From positions 62,001-126,000 of the forward strand of contig JAFDZS010000011.1 of NCBI GenBank assembly GCA_018266775.1: DNA of 64,000 nucleotides, read 5' to 3'. Position 1 is the stretch's first letter; the number at the start of each line of letters is the position of its first letter. The position numbers were made by a program, and so were the translations under genes. Of this stretch, positions 16,321 through 24,925 are shown piece after piece. The DNA comes from Bacteroidota bacterium. GTDB lineage: Bacteria; Bacteroidota; Bacteroidia; Chitinophagales; Chitinophagaceae. The notes beneath the pieces are model-generated. The model did not search any database and was not told where the DNA came from. It worked only from the letters and a program-made list of their open reading frames with translations.

Positions 16321-16764
16321 ATGAATGATTTTTCTACCAGCGTTGATATACCCGCTGCCCCCGAAAAAGTTTTTGCCGCCATCAATAATGTACGCGGCTG
16401 GTGGTCTGAACAAATTGAAGGCAATACCACAGCACTCAATGATGTTTTTTTATACCGCTTTAAAGATGTACACCGCTGCACCATGCAATTGACAGAACTG
16501 GTGCCCAATCAAAAAATTACCTGGCTGGTAAAAGATAACTTCTTCAACTTTACCGGCAACCAGCAGGAGTGGATTGGCAATACATTGCACTTTACGCTTG
16601 ACGGAGATGATCATTCCACCCAACTGCATTTTAAGCAGGTGGGGTTAGTGCCCGCAAATGAGTGTTATACCATTTGCCGCGATTGCTGGGAAGATTATAT
16701 TCACAACAGCCTGCGCAACCTCATCCTTACCGGGAAAGGCAACCCAAATCCTAAAGAAGATTAA
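16321..16764 (+). CDS. SRPBCC/AHSA1-like protein 2 (tandem paralogue)
   Basis: The predicted product has 147 residues and the same fold and layout as the preceding gene: STSVDIPAAPEKVFAAINNVRGWWSEQ, VPNQKITWLVKDNFFNF, and ECYTICRDCWEDYIHNSLRNLILTGKGNPNP. By eye it shares the N-terminal, central and C-terminal blocks with its neighbour. It is separated from it by only 18 bases, so one transcript is likely. Two different SRPBCC subunits could heterodimerise or bind different ligands. Confidence 0.85.
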   Translation: MNDFSTSVDIPAAPEKVFAAINNVRGWWSEQIEGNTTALNDVFLYRFKDVHRCTMQLTELVPNQKITWLVKDNFFNFTGNQQEWIGNTLHFTLDGDDHSTQLHFKQVGLVPANECYTICRDCWEDYIHNSLRNLILTGKGNPNPKED

Positions 16765-16791
16765 AAATTTTCAACCGCTGTATTTTGGGTA

Positions 16792-16821
16792 TTGCACCGT
16801 AACGCACAAGTAATATCTTTG
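16792..16821 (+). promoter_or_regulatory. Candidate promoter for the gene at 16878
   Basis: TTG (16792-16794), a 19-base spacer and TATCTTTG (16814-16821) match the Bacteroidota promoter consensus. The leader would be about 50 bases. Confidence 0.55.
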
Positions 16822-16877
16822 TTTTGCCAGTAAAGGTTGTTTGGTTTGGTAATACTGGGTGAAACAAATTTTACTTC

Positions 16878-17795
16878 ATGCTCCGGATCTGCCTCACTTT
16901 ATTATTCATGATGGCCATCATGCCTGCTGTGCATGCACAAAACCTGTTTGGCATTTGGCAGGGCAACCAGGCGTATGGTTTTGGATGGCATCAGCCAGAT
17001 AAAGTGGTGCTGGAACTGAACGAAGATACCGATTCCACTTTCACAGGCATTTCTCATACGTATTATGGGAACCAGTATTACGAACATTATGTTGTAAAGG
17101 GCAGCATCGACCGTTCCAAACACAGTATCATTGTAAGAGAAGTTGGAACCATCAGTGTGAAAATTGGTGCGATGGACCAAAACTATCCTGGCACGTACTC
17201 GTTAACGTATAGTTGTTCCGATACTTTTTGCCAGATGAACGGCTACTGGCGGCCTTTTGTAAACCCTTCAATATTTGTTGCCAAAAGAATTGGTTCCTCT
17301 TTCTATAAAACAATACACACACCGAAACCACCGGTGAAAGATACAGTGCCGGTTGTCGTAATGCCAAAACCCAAACCACAACCGCCTGTTATAAAAGACA
17401 CCACACCAGTTACGCCAACAAAACCATTACCAGCAGTGGTAACGCCACGCAAAGAAGATATTCAGAGTTTAATAGAGATCAACCCCAAAGAAGTGGATTC
17501 TATTCACCTTGCCATTTACGATAATGGAGAAATTGATAACGATACTATTTCCTTATTCTTCAACGACCGTTTATTGGTAAATAAAAAAATGATCTCCCTT
17601 AAACCCATTAATGTGGCCATTGCTTTGAAAGACATCACACCTTTTTCAAAACTGAAATTGTACGCAGAAAACCTGGGCACCATTCCGCCCTGCACTGCAT
17701 TGATGGTTATTATGGTGGGGAAGAAGCGTTACGAAGTAAACCTGTCGTCTGATTTCAGGAAGAATGCAACAGTGGAATTTTTCCTGAAGGAATAG
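16878..17795 (+). CDS. Exported two-domain beta-rich protein with proline-rich linker
   Basis: The predicted product has 305 residues, with a signal peptide (1-20, ending VHAQ). An N-terminal beta-rich domain (about 21-150) starts LFGIWQGNQAYGFGW, suggestive of a lipocalin-like barrel. A Pro/Lys/Thr-rich linker (about 150-195) follows. The C-terminal domain (about 200-305: DSIHLAIYDNGEIDNDTISL, then AENLGTIPPCTALMVI) is a pattern I associate with secreted Bacteroidota proteins of unknown role. No catalytic motif is visible. Probably a periplasmic or surface binding protein. Confidence 0.78.
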   Translation: MLRICLTLLFMMAIMPAVHAQNLFGIWQGNQAYGFGWHQPDKVVLELNEDTDSTFTGISHTYYGNQYYEHYVVKGSIDRSKHSIIVREVGTISVKIGAMDQNYPGTYSLTYSCSDTFCQMNGYWRPFVNPSIFVAKRIGSSFYKTIHTPKPPVKDTVPVVVMPKPKPQPPVIKDTTPVTPTKPLPAVVTPRKEDIQSLIEINPKEVDSIHLAIYDNGEIDNDTISLFFNDRLLVNKKMISLKPINVAIALKDITPFSKLKLYAENLGTIPPCTALMVIMVGKKRYEVNLSSDFRKNATVEFFLKE

Positions 17796-17849
17796 CACAC
17801 CATTATTTTGTTCCTGTTTCAATGTATAATTAATACTGCATTCTTTCTC

Positions 17850-18752
17850 TTATTCATCCAACGGCTTTAATGTCGTTCTTGCTTTTGTACCGGGTTTCAT
17901 TTGCTTTAAATAATAGGGAAAAACCGAAAGATCAAAATAAACCCGCTTACCTCCATTTTTCAGGAATAATTGATATGAGAGCAACAGATTTATTTTTTCA
18001 TCAACAATCAATTTTGTCTCCGCATGACCGCTGAAATAGGCAGGAAAATCTTTTTCCAGGTTCAGCAGGCGCCGTTCCGAAACTGTATCTCCACATAAGG
18101 CACAAGCCAATAAACGATTGACAGTACGGCTATACAGAAAGGTTTGTTTTGATTGTGCTCTATATACAGAATCCGCGCTTTTAAATCCACTCGGATTTAT
18201 GAATGGTGGTTTAAAAATGAGGGTATCAGGCTTTACAAAGATTTCATTTTTTGACGCATAAACAATATTTCTCCATGCAGGCAATTCAATATTCTCCGAC
18301 CATGTATTGGTAAGCGGTTCATAGATGTCTATTGAAATGCGTCTGTCCACCCACACCTGCTTATCACGGTAAGTTAAGATACGATTGGCCATTAGGTTAT
18401 TGAACAGTTGTTTTCCAGTTTTACAATTGGTTAATGAACCTTCCGCACCCATATATTTACTCGCCATATATTCGGGCCACGTCATCGTTTCTTTTTTACT
18501 TCCCGCTACGCTAATCGTACCAACTTTGCAAATAACCACGCTGTCACCAACCGCTTTAACCGGACATTGAAGTATCATCTCTTGTGTATTGAGCTTGCAA
18601 CCACAGGCAGACGTGTCAGCCGGTAAATCGGTCTTAAAGTTTGATTGCTGATGACAGGAATAAAAGGGCGTGAAAACTAATAAGATTACAAAGAGCGTTA
18701 AAGTATCGATGGTTTTATTTAGCTTCTGTTTACAATAGGTATATTTGATCAC
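17850..18752 (-). CDS. Putative lipoprotein of unknown function
   Basis: The predicted product has 300 residues. A hydrophobic stretch (about 17-32) ends in a lipobox-like FYSC, with lipidation at Cys33 expected. The mature part has paired cysteines (SACGCKLN; LACALCGD) and a tryptophan-containing central region (ENIELPAWRNIVYAS). The C-terminus is basic. No family was recognised. It is convergent with the gene at 16878 and lies downstream of the pectate lyase-like gene on the same strand, with a 139-base gap. Confidence 0.7.
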   Translation of the reverse strand: MIKYTYCKQKLNKTIDTLTLFVILLVFTPFYSCHQQSNFKTDLPADTSACGCKLNTQEMILQCPVKAVGDSVVICKVGTISVAGSKKETMTWPEYMASKYMGAEGSLTNCKTGKQLFNNLMANRILTYRDKQVWVDRRISIDIYEPLTNTWSENIELPAWRNIVYASKNEIFVKPDTLIFKPPFINPSGFKSADSVYRAQSKQTFLYSRTVNRLLACALCGDTVSERRLLNLEKDFPAYFSGHAETKLIVDEKINLLLSYQLFLKNGGKRVYFDLSVFPYYLKQMKPGTKARTTLKPLDE

Positions 18753-18891
18753 ACAGTGTTTTTTAGACTACCAATTTACATACATTTATTCATGTTCGAT
18801 AAAGTGCAGCATGGTAAATGGAGGCCAAAACAATTCCTGGCCGTGTACCCTTCGTAAATGCGGGTGTTGTTTAAAGTATAAACCAGTGTCT

Positions 18892-20217
18892 TTATTGACT
18901 CCACTCAAACGCTCCCAGATCCGGCGCTTTTCCCTTAAATGTAAAGCCGATATCTTTTCCTTTATCAATAAAACGGCTGCCGGGTTTCAGTTGCATAAAA
19001 TCAATATCGGGCAGGCTGCCATCAGGTTTGCGTGGCGCCGTTAATAAACTTTCATCAAGGCTCATAAAATCTGATTCTGATGCATCCAGTTTCAAATCAA
19101 AATAATTATTGGCGGTTGTGCATTTGGCAGCATCTAATTGCTGTACTTCTTTACCGCCTTTAAAACCCAGGTTATTATACAGTACATGATCAAAGCCCGG
19201 TACATCCTGTATCGTATCTCTTAAACGGTTCAGCATATTAAAATTGCAACCATTGCGGTATGCGGAATTGTTATACCAGTTACTGCCACCAACATGATGG
19301 TTGGAATAAAAGCCATTGGCTTTATTACGCACCGCAAGGCAAAACATAATGGTATTGCGTGGTACAGGGTTGGGAATTTCATTGCCCAGTTTTTTCAATC
19401 CATAGCCGCCGCTTTTAAAACCGTTGCCATCGCCTTCGCTTACAAAATCTTTATTGAAGCCATTGTAAAACGCCCAGCAATGATCAAAAGTGGTTGCTTC
19501 GGATGAATTGATGAGGTCAAAGCCATCATCGCTGTTGAACCAAGAACGGCAGCCCCTGAAAATATTATTTTTGCCACCCGGTGCAGGGTGGCAACCAAAA
19601 CCATCCGTATTGCCGCCTCTGCCGTTTTCTGAAAAATAATCCCAGTTGCGGTACGCATCGCAATTCAGGATTAAATTATCTGAACCGGCTAATAAATAAA
19701 ATCCGATAGCCATGCCATCGTGCATGCTTAACCGTTCGTAAATATTATTGCTGCCATGATTTTCAAAACACTCTGATTGTGTATGCGTGCTGATGGTGAC
19801 CTGCACACCCGTAACTTCAAAACCTTTTAAATGAATGTAAGAACCGGTGACATAAAATGCGGCAACTCTCAACCCGGCCGGTTTAACAGCCGTATAATTA
19901 AACACGGGCACTTCACCGGGATAGTTGATGTAATGAATATACTTTCCTGCCACACCGCTTTTATCTAAATAAGTAACACAGGCGTAACCTCTTTTTGTTT
20001 GCGCAACTTGTGCTTCAGTCATAGCATACAAGCCACCGCGGATGTACACCGTATCGCCAGGCTGTACAACAGTTTGCGCTTTTTGAACAGTAGCAAAAGG
20101 TTTGCTTTTAGTACCCGCATTATCATCGCTGCCATCTACGGCAACATAAAATGTGTTGGCAAAAACAAAAGTTAATGATGTGGTGCAGAGCAATACCAGA
20201 AATGTAATTTTTTTCAT
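18892..20217 (-). CDS. PL9-type pectate lyase-like beta-helix protein
   Basis: The predicted product has 441 residues, with a signal peptide (1-20). Residues 22-60 (FYVAVDGSDDNAGTKSKPF) are the usual start of a right-handed parallel beta-helix lyase. Residues 180-275 carry what look like the calcium and catalytic residues of PL9 enzymes: Asp205 (NTDGFGCH), Asp230, Asp231 and Asp234 (NSDDGFDLI) and Lys268 (GNGFKSGG). Spacing closely follows Asp209/233/234/237 and Lys273 of Pel9A. It should cleave polygalacturonate or a related uronic acid polymer by beta-elimination outside the cell. No SusC/SusD genes are nearby, so it is not in a typical PUL. Confidence 0.88.
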   Translation of the reverse strand: MKKITFLVLLCTTSLTFVFANTFYVAVDGSDDNAGTKSKPFATVQKAQTVVQPGDTVYIRGGLYAMTEAQVAQTKRGYACVTYLDKSGVAGKYIHYINYPGEVPVFNYTAVKPAGLRVAAFYVTGSYIHLKGFEVTGVQVTISTHTQSECFENHGSNNIYERLSMHDGMAIGFYLLAGSDNLILNCDAYRNWDYFSENGRGGNTDGFGCHPAPGGKNNIFRGCRSWFNSDDGFDLINSSEATTFDHCWAFYNGFNKDFVSEGDGNGFKSGGYGLKKLGNEIPNPVPRNTIMFCLAVRNKANGFYSNHHVGGSNWYNNSAYRNGCNFNMLNRLRDTIQDVPGFDHVLYNNLGFKGGKEVQQLDAAKCTTANNYFDLKLDASESDFMSLDESLLTAPRKPDGSLPDIDFMQLKPGSRFIDKGKDIGFTFKGKAPDLGAFEWSQ

Positions 20218-20582
20218 ACAGCTGTGTTGAGAATAGGATACTAAAATAGGGGATGATGGAGATGTGGCATCCTGATGTGTGGGGTGGTGAATGAAAATAC
20301 AATGCAGAATTTATGGCCAGGTCGCTTCGCCTTTGCATCTCACGAACCTTACTCCGCTTCAATAAAAGCTCAATAAAGATTTGCCGTACAAGAGTGCGAC
20401 GCCCATGCAGCCAAATAGTGTTTCAAATGCTGGTAACACAATCAAAAAAAGCGGAACGCTTTCATACTTCATAACAGAGTAATGGCTTTTTTATGGTCAG
20501 GCCGCTGCAGCGCCCCGACCATAAAAAGCCCCGAATCAAGAATGATTCAGGGCTATGTATTTATTCACCTTTAAAAAACTAA
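20218..20582. other. Spacer with nested hairpins downstream of ahcY
   Basis: The stretch contains no supported gene. The left two thirds show nothing distinctive beyond the start region of the pectate lyase-like gene. The right third holds a long inverted repeat (20484-20530) and the terminator hairpin at 20527-20554, listed separately. Confidence 0.6.
20484..20554 (-). terminator. ahcY terminator hairpins
   Basis: Arms AGCCCcGAATCA and TGATTCaGGGCT pair at 20527-20554, 29 bases past the ahcY stop. Immediately beyond, GGCTTTTTTATGGTC (20484-20498) pairs with GACCATAAAAAGCC (20517-20530), giving a second hairpin that overlaps the first by 4 bases. Together they should end the minus-strand transcript. 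Confidence 0.75.
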
Positions 20583-21914
20583 TTAATACCTGTACGCTTC
20601 AGGCTTAAATGGGCCTTCTTTAGGAATACCTAAATAAGCAGATTGTGCAGGTGTCAGTTCATCCAATACCACACCAATTTTTGCTAAATGCAAACGGGCC
20701 ACTTTTTCATCCAGTACCTTTGGTAAAACATATACTTTGTTTTCGTATTGATCACCTTTGGTCCACAATTCAATCTGTGCCAAAGTCTGGTTACTGAAAG
20801 AGTTACTCATTACAAAGCTGGGATGACCGGTAGCGCAACCTAAGTTTACCAGGCGGCCTTCAGCAAGGATGATCACATCTTTACCATCAATGGTGTACAT
20901 ATCTACCTGTGGTTTGATGGTGTTTTTGGTATTACCATAGTTGGCATTCAACCAGGCCATATCAATTTCAATATCGAAGTGGCCAATGTTACATACGATG
21001 GCTTTATCTTTCATCACACGGAAATGTTTTTCCGTGATCAGGTCGCGGCAACCAGAAGCAGTAACGATAATATCAGCTTCTTTAACTGCATCGATCATAC
21101 GTTTTACTTCAAAACCATCCATAGCAGCCTGTAAAGCGCAGATAGGATCGATCTCTGTAACAATCACACGGCAACCGGCACCTTTTAAAGAAGCGGCAGA
21201 ACCTTTACCCACATCACCGTAAGAACCAACAACGGCTACCTTACCAGCCATCATTACATCGGTGGCACGGCGGATAGCATCCACCAAACTTTCTTTACAG
21301 CCGTATTTATTATCGAATTTAGATTTGGTTACTGAATCATTTACATTGATAGCAGGAATAGGCAATGTTCCTTTTTCCATTCTTTCATATAAACGGTGTA
21401 CACCAGTGGTAGTTTCTTCTGATAAACCTTTAACGTGCTGGATCAATTCAGGATAAGTATCAAACACCATATTGGTCAGGTCACCACCATCATCCAGGAT
21501 CATATTCAAAGGACGGTCCGCACCACCAAACCATAAAGTTTGCTCAATACACCAGTCAGCTTCTGCCTGTGTCTGGCCTTTCCATGCAAACACACCAACA
21601 CCCGCAGCAGCAATTGCAGCAGCAGCCTGATCCTGCGTGGAGAAAATATTACATGAACTCCATTTTACTTCTGCACCCAGTGCAACAAGTGTTTCAATTA
21701 ACACAGCTGTTTGAATGGTCATGTGCAGGCAACCGGCAATGCGGGCACCTTTCAAAGGCTGGCTTGGACCAAACTCTTCGCGGATGGCCATTAAGCCGGG
21801 CATTTCTGCTTCGGCCAGTTTAATTTCTTTACGGCCCCATTCTGCGAGGCTCATATCTTTCACTTTGTACTTCAGGTTAAAGTCAATAGTGCTTTTGGAA
21901 GTTGTTGTTGACAT
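20583..21914 (-). CDS. ahcY: Adenosylhomocysteinase
   Basis: The predicted 443-residue cytoplasmic enzyme hydrolyses S-adenosylhomocysteine to adenosine and homocysteine, clearing the product inhibitor of SAM-dependent methyltransferases. Highly conserved segments are visible along the whole length: [60 protein letters not shown], the NAD-binding [28 protein letters not shown] and the C-terminal [16 protein letters not shown] that reaches the partner subunit's active site. A -7-like box (TAGTTTTG, minus strand, 21935-21942) precedes it. It is divergent from an Lrp-type regulator. Confidence 0.98.
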   Translation of the reverse strand: MSTTTSKSTIDFNLKYKVKDMSLAEWGRKEIKLAEAEMPGLMAIREEFGPSQPLKGARIAGCLHMTIQTAVLIETLVALGAEVKWSSCNIFSTQDQAAAAIAAAGVGVFAWKGQTQAEADWCIEQTLWFGGADRPLNMILDDGGDLTNMVFDTYPELIQHVKGLSEETTTGVHRLYERMEKGTLPIPAINVNDSVTKSKFDNKYGCKESLVDAIRRATDVMMAGKVAVVGSYGDVGKGSAASLKGAGCRVIVTEIDPICALQAAMDGFEVKRMIDAVKEADIIVTASGCRDLITEKHFRVMKDKAIVCNIGHFDIEIDMAWLNANYGNTKNTIKPQVDMYTIDGKDVIILAEGRLVNLGCATGHPSFVMSNSFSNQTLAQIELWTKGDQYENKVYVLPKVLDEKVARLHLAKIGVVLDELTPAQSAYLGIPKEGPFKPEAYRY

Positions 21915-21934
21915 ATAAAAGGAATTTAATGATG

Positions 21935-21981
21935 CAAAACTAATACACCAGTATTATATTCTGCATAATATTGTAAATTTG
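21935..21981. promoter_or_regulatory. Divergent ahcY / Lrp-regulator promoters with a central palindrome
   Basis: On the minus strand TAGTTTTG (21935-21942) matches the -7 box TAnnTTTG for ahcY. On the plus strand TAAATTTG (21974-21981) matches it for the regulator. Between them lies the perfect palindrome TAATAC-ACCA-GTATTA (21941-21956). It touches the ahcY -7 box and sits at the -33 position of the regulator promoter, which is where an autoregulating repressor would bind. Confidence 0.5.
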
Positions 21982-22031
21982 GTAAAAACTCCTGTTTGGA
22001 TGTGCATAACAGGATAAAATACTTTTCAGCT

Positions 22032-22535
22032 ATGGCCAAAGCCCCGCAAACAGTGCAATCACCTGCCGGCATTATTGCACTGGATAAAAAAGACCTTACG
22101 ATATTGCAATTGCTGCAGCAAAATGCCCGTATGACGGTAAAAGAAATTGCCGATAAAATTCACCTGAGCCCCACACCTGTACATGAACGCATCCGGCGCA
22201 TGGAAGCAAACGGGGTGATCAAACAATATGCGGCATTATTAGATCATACCAAAATCAATAAAAGCCTGATTGCGATTTGTTATGTATCGCTGAAAGAACA
22301 TAATAAAATTGCGGGTACCAAGTTTGTAAAAGCTATTTTGCAAATGCCCGAAGTGGTGGAATGTTTTACCATCAGCGGTGAATTTGATTTTATGCTGAAA
22401 GTGTTATGTGCCGATATGAATGCTTACCATGATTTTCATGTGAACAAACTCAGCAACATTGAAAACATGGGGCATGTGCAGAGTGTGTTTGTAATGGGGG
22501 TGATTAAGCAAACGCACCAGTTGGTGTTTGTATAA
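22032..22535 (+). CDS. Lrp/AsnC-family transcriptional regulator
   Basis: The ATG at 22032 is preferred over 21996, which lies very close to the -7 box. The predicted product has 167 residues. The N-terminal winged helix-turn-helix is ILQLLQQNARMTVKEIADKIHLSPTPVHERIRRMEANGVI. The C-terminal RAM/AsnC ligand domain follows (ICYVSLKEHNKIAGT, VVECFTISGEFDFMLKVLC, HVQSVFVMGVIKQTH). Such regulators form dimers to octamers and respond to amino acids. The divergent ahcY and the palindrome between them suggest control of methyl-cycle genes and of itself (inference). Confidence 0.94.
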   Translation: MAKAPQTVQSPAGIIALDKKDLTILQLLQQNARMTVKEIADKIHLSPTPVHERIRRMEANGVIKQYAALLDHTKINKSLIAICYVSLKEHNKIAGTKFVKAILQMPEVVECFTISGEFDFMLKVLCADMNAYHDFHVNKLSNIENMGHVQSVFVMGVIKQTHQLVFV

Positions 22536-22606
22536 TGATGGCAGTAACCAGATTTATCACTAACTTTAAACATGAATTGTAAGTACTATAACAATAAATT
22601 ATCGTC

Positions 22607-24126
22607 GTGACCCTCCTGGCTTCAATCCAAAACATATTTAACTCCAGGTGCAGTTTATTAAAAAAAACGTTTGCTTTATACTGCTTGCTGGATGTTTTAT
22701 TGGTGACTGAATCTACTGCTCAAAATATTATGACGGTTGGTTCAGGTGCCAGCATGGCGATACAGAATGGAACTTCGTTGAATATTCAGGGCGGCATACA
22801 GCTAAATGATGGCAGCCATCTTACTAATTCAGGTGAAGTTTCAATCAGTGCAGATTTTACTGATCAATCCATTTCGGCATATAATTATGGTTCAGGAAAA
22901 TTTGTATTTACCGGTAGCAGTACGCAAAATATTTTTAGCCCCAACCAGTTTGAAAGAATCGATGTAAATACTTCAATACTTAATCTATCATCAAACATAA
23001 AAAGTAATACCTGGTATTTGGTTGCAGGCAAAGTAACAACCAACGGCTATGCTGCCATTGCAACATCTGGTGCAGCAAGCGCAGTTACACCAGATCCATC
23101 TAACACCAATTTTGCGAACAGTTGGTTCAACGGAAATTTGCAGCGCTATATCACCCCGTCATCAGTTAATAATTATCAGTTCCCTGTTGGCGATGCAACA
23201 AAAGTAAACCTGCTTGAAATGGATAATTTATCAGTATTACCATTAACCGGAGTTAGTTATGTTACCGCATCGTTTGGAGTGAAGGCAGTTTGGTGTATAC
23301 ATCAGTTAACAATGGCGGAGTGTGGTACCTCAATTCTGATGCAACACCAACTGGTGGCCAATATGATCTCAAATTATTTTTTAATGGATTCAATGGTCTA
23401 TCCGATAATGCGTTTGGAATTTTAAGAAGGCCTGATGCCTCTGCAAATGCAGCAGAATGGGTTGTTCCCGCAGGAAGCATTTTACCGGATGCAAATCAAC
23501 CGGGCAGAACTGTTTCATCCGGCTTTGCACGCAGAAATAATATTTCTACATTCAGCCAGTTAGGTATTGGCATGAGTGCTGTACCATTACCCGTTGTGCT
23601 GTTAAATTTCTATGGTAATAAAAAAGATAAAAACGTGGTATTGCAATGGAACACCGGCGATGAAACCAACGGTAACCATTTTGAGTTATACAAAGGCGTT
23701 CAGCCTGCTTCGCTTCAGTATCTCGATAAAGTAAATGCATCAGGAACAGGTGGTACGCATAGTTATTCTTATACAGACAATAACCCTATGAAAGGGTTGA
23801 GCTATTACCAGTTGAAACTAGTGGATAATAACGGGGCTTACAAACTTAGCAGTGTGGTGAAAATAAATATAGATGCAACCGGTATCCTGAGTGTATTCCC
23901 TAACCCGGTAACCAATCATACGGTTCTTGTTACTTACCAGGGAACCCGGGTAAAATCCGTGCAGTTAATCAGTGCAGATGGCAAACAAATACCTTGCAGT
24001 TTTAATGAATTGTATAATGGCCAGGTGAAGGTTTCCATACCAACATCTGTTGCAAAAGGTGTTTATACATTACAATTGACTACAGATATTACAGCTAACA
24101 GTGCAGTTATCGTGGTGAGTCAATAA
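22607..24126 (+). pseudogene. T9SS-secreted protein gene interrupted by a frameshift
   Basis: Two overlapping frames make one protein. The first (22607-23425, GTG start) carries a signal peptide ending TESTAQ and a beta-rich domain with GASMAIQNGTSLNIQGG. The second, from about 23275 to 24126, continues with SEGSLVYTSVNNGGVWYLNSDA and ends in a type IX sorting domain (SVFPNPVTNH, then KGVYTLQLTT). Homologous sense passes from one frame to the other at 23272-23277 (CGTTTGG). One base is missing or extra there, so the protein would be cut after about 222 residues and lose its secretion signal. It may be a true pseudogene, phase variation or a sequencing error. Confidence 0.8.
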
Positions 24127-24174
24127 TAAGCCGGTTATTAATAGCAGGTAAATGCATACTGAAAAGAAATTAGC

Positions 24175-24924
24175 TTACCCTGCAATCAATTTCAAAAATT
24201 CATCCTTCTTGCGGCGGGCAACATCTAAAACTGTTCCATTGGTTAACCTTACCTGGCCGCCCTCACCTTTGATGTATTTTTCAATATGCTTTAAATTGAT
24301 GAGGTGTGTATGGTGAATGCGGTAGAAACGATAAGGCAGCAGCATATCTTCAAAATCTTTCAGCAGTTTGGTAACTACTATTGTTTTTCCATTTTGTAAA
24401 TAAAGTTTGCTGTAGTTACTGCTTGCTTCAATATGCAGGATGGTGTTGATGACAATGAATTCCAATCCTTCCCCCGTAGGGATGGCGATCTTTTCATCCT
24501 GGCTTTTACTTGTGCCCAAAGCGTTTTTTAAAACCCCAAGCTTGTCTTTTGTTTGCAGTTGGTGTTGTTTAACCAATCGCTCCACCGCTTTTTGCAGGTC
24601 GCTGATGGCAATGGGTTTAGTAAGATAATCGAAGGCGCTGATACGAATGGCATCCACTGCATAATGGTTATAAGCAGTGGTGAAAATAATATCAAAATAG
24701 ATTTCATCCAGTTCATCCAGCATTCTGAATCCGTTCATTCTCGGCATTTCAATATCTAAAAAAATGACATCGGGTTTATGCTGTTGAATGAGTATTATGG
24801 CAGCTTCCGGCTTTTGGGCGGTGGCCACTATTTGTATATCCGGACAAAACTCCGTAAGCTTTTGCTGCAGGTTTTGCAGGCTGCTGAGTTCATCATCAAT
24901 CAATATGGCTTTGAGTTGTTCCAC
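24175..24924 (-). CDS. LytTR-family response regulator
   Basis: The predicted product has 249 residues. The receiver domain (1-125) has the acidic pocket IDDE at the start, the phosphoacceptor Asp in PDVIFLDIEMPRMNGFRML, the Thr in IIFTTAYNHYAVDAI and the Lys in FDYLTKPI. The C-terminal LytTR DNA-binding domain includes HIEASSNYSKLYL, RFYRIHHTHLINLKHIEKYIKGEGG and a terminal ARRKKDEFLKLI. It starts one base after the stop of its kinase, so the two are cotranscribed. LytTR regulators bind direct repeats upstream of targets. Confidence 0.96.
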   Translation of the reverse strand: MEQLKAILIDDELSSLQNLQQKLTEFCPDIQIVATAQKPEAAIILIQQHKPDVIFLDIEMPRMNGFRMLDELDEIYFDIIFTTAYNHYAVDAIRISAFDYLTKPIAISDLQKAVERLVKQHQLQTKDKLGVLKNALGTSKSQDEKIAIPTGEGLEFIVINTILHIEASSNYSKLYLQNGKTIVVTKLLKDFEDMLLPYRFYRIHHTHLINLKHIEKYIKGEGGQVRLTNGTVLDVARRKKDEFLKLIAG

Positions 24925-24925
24925 G

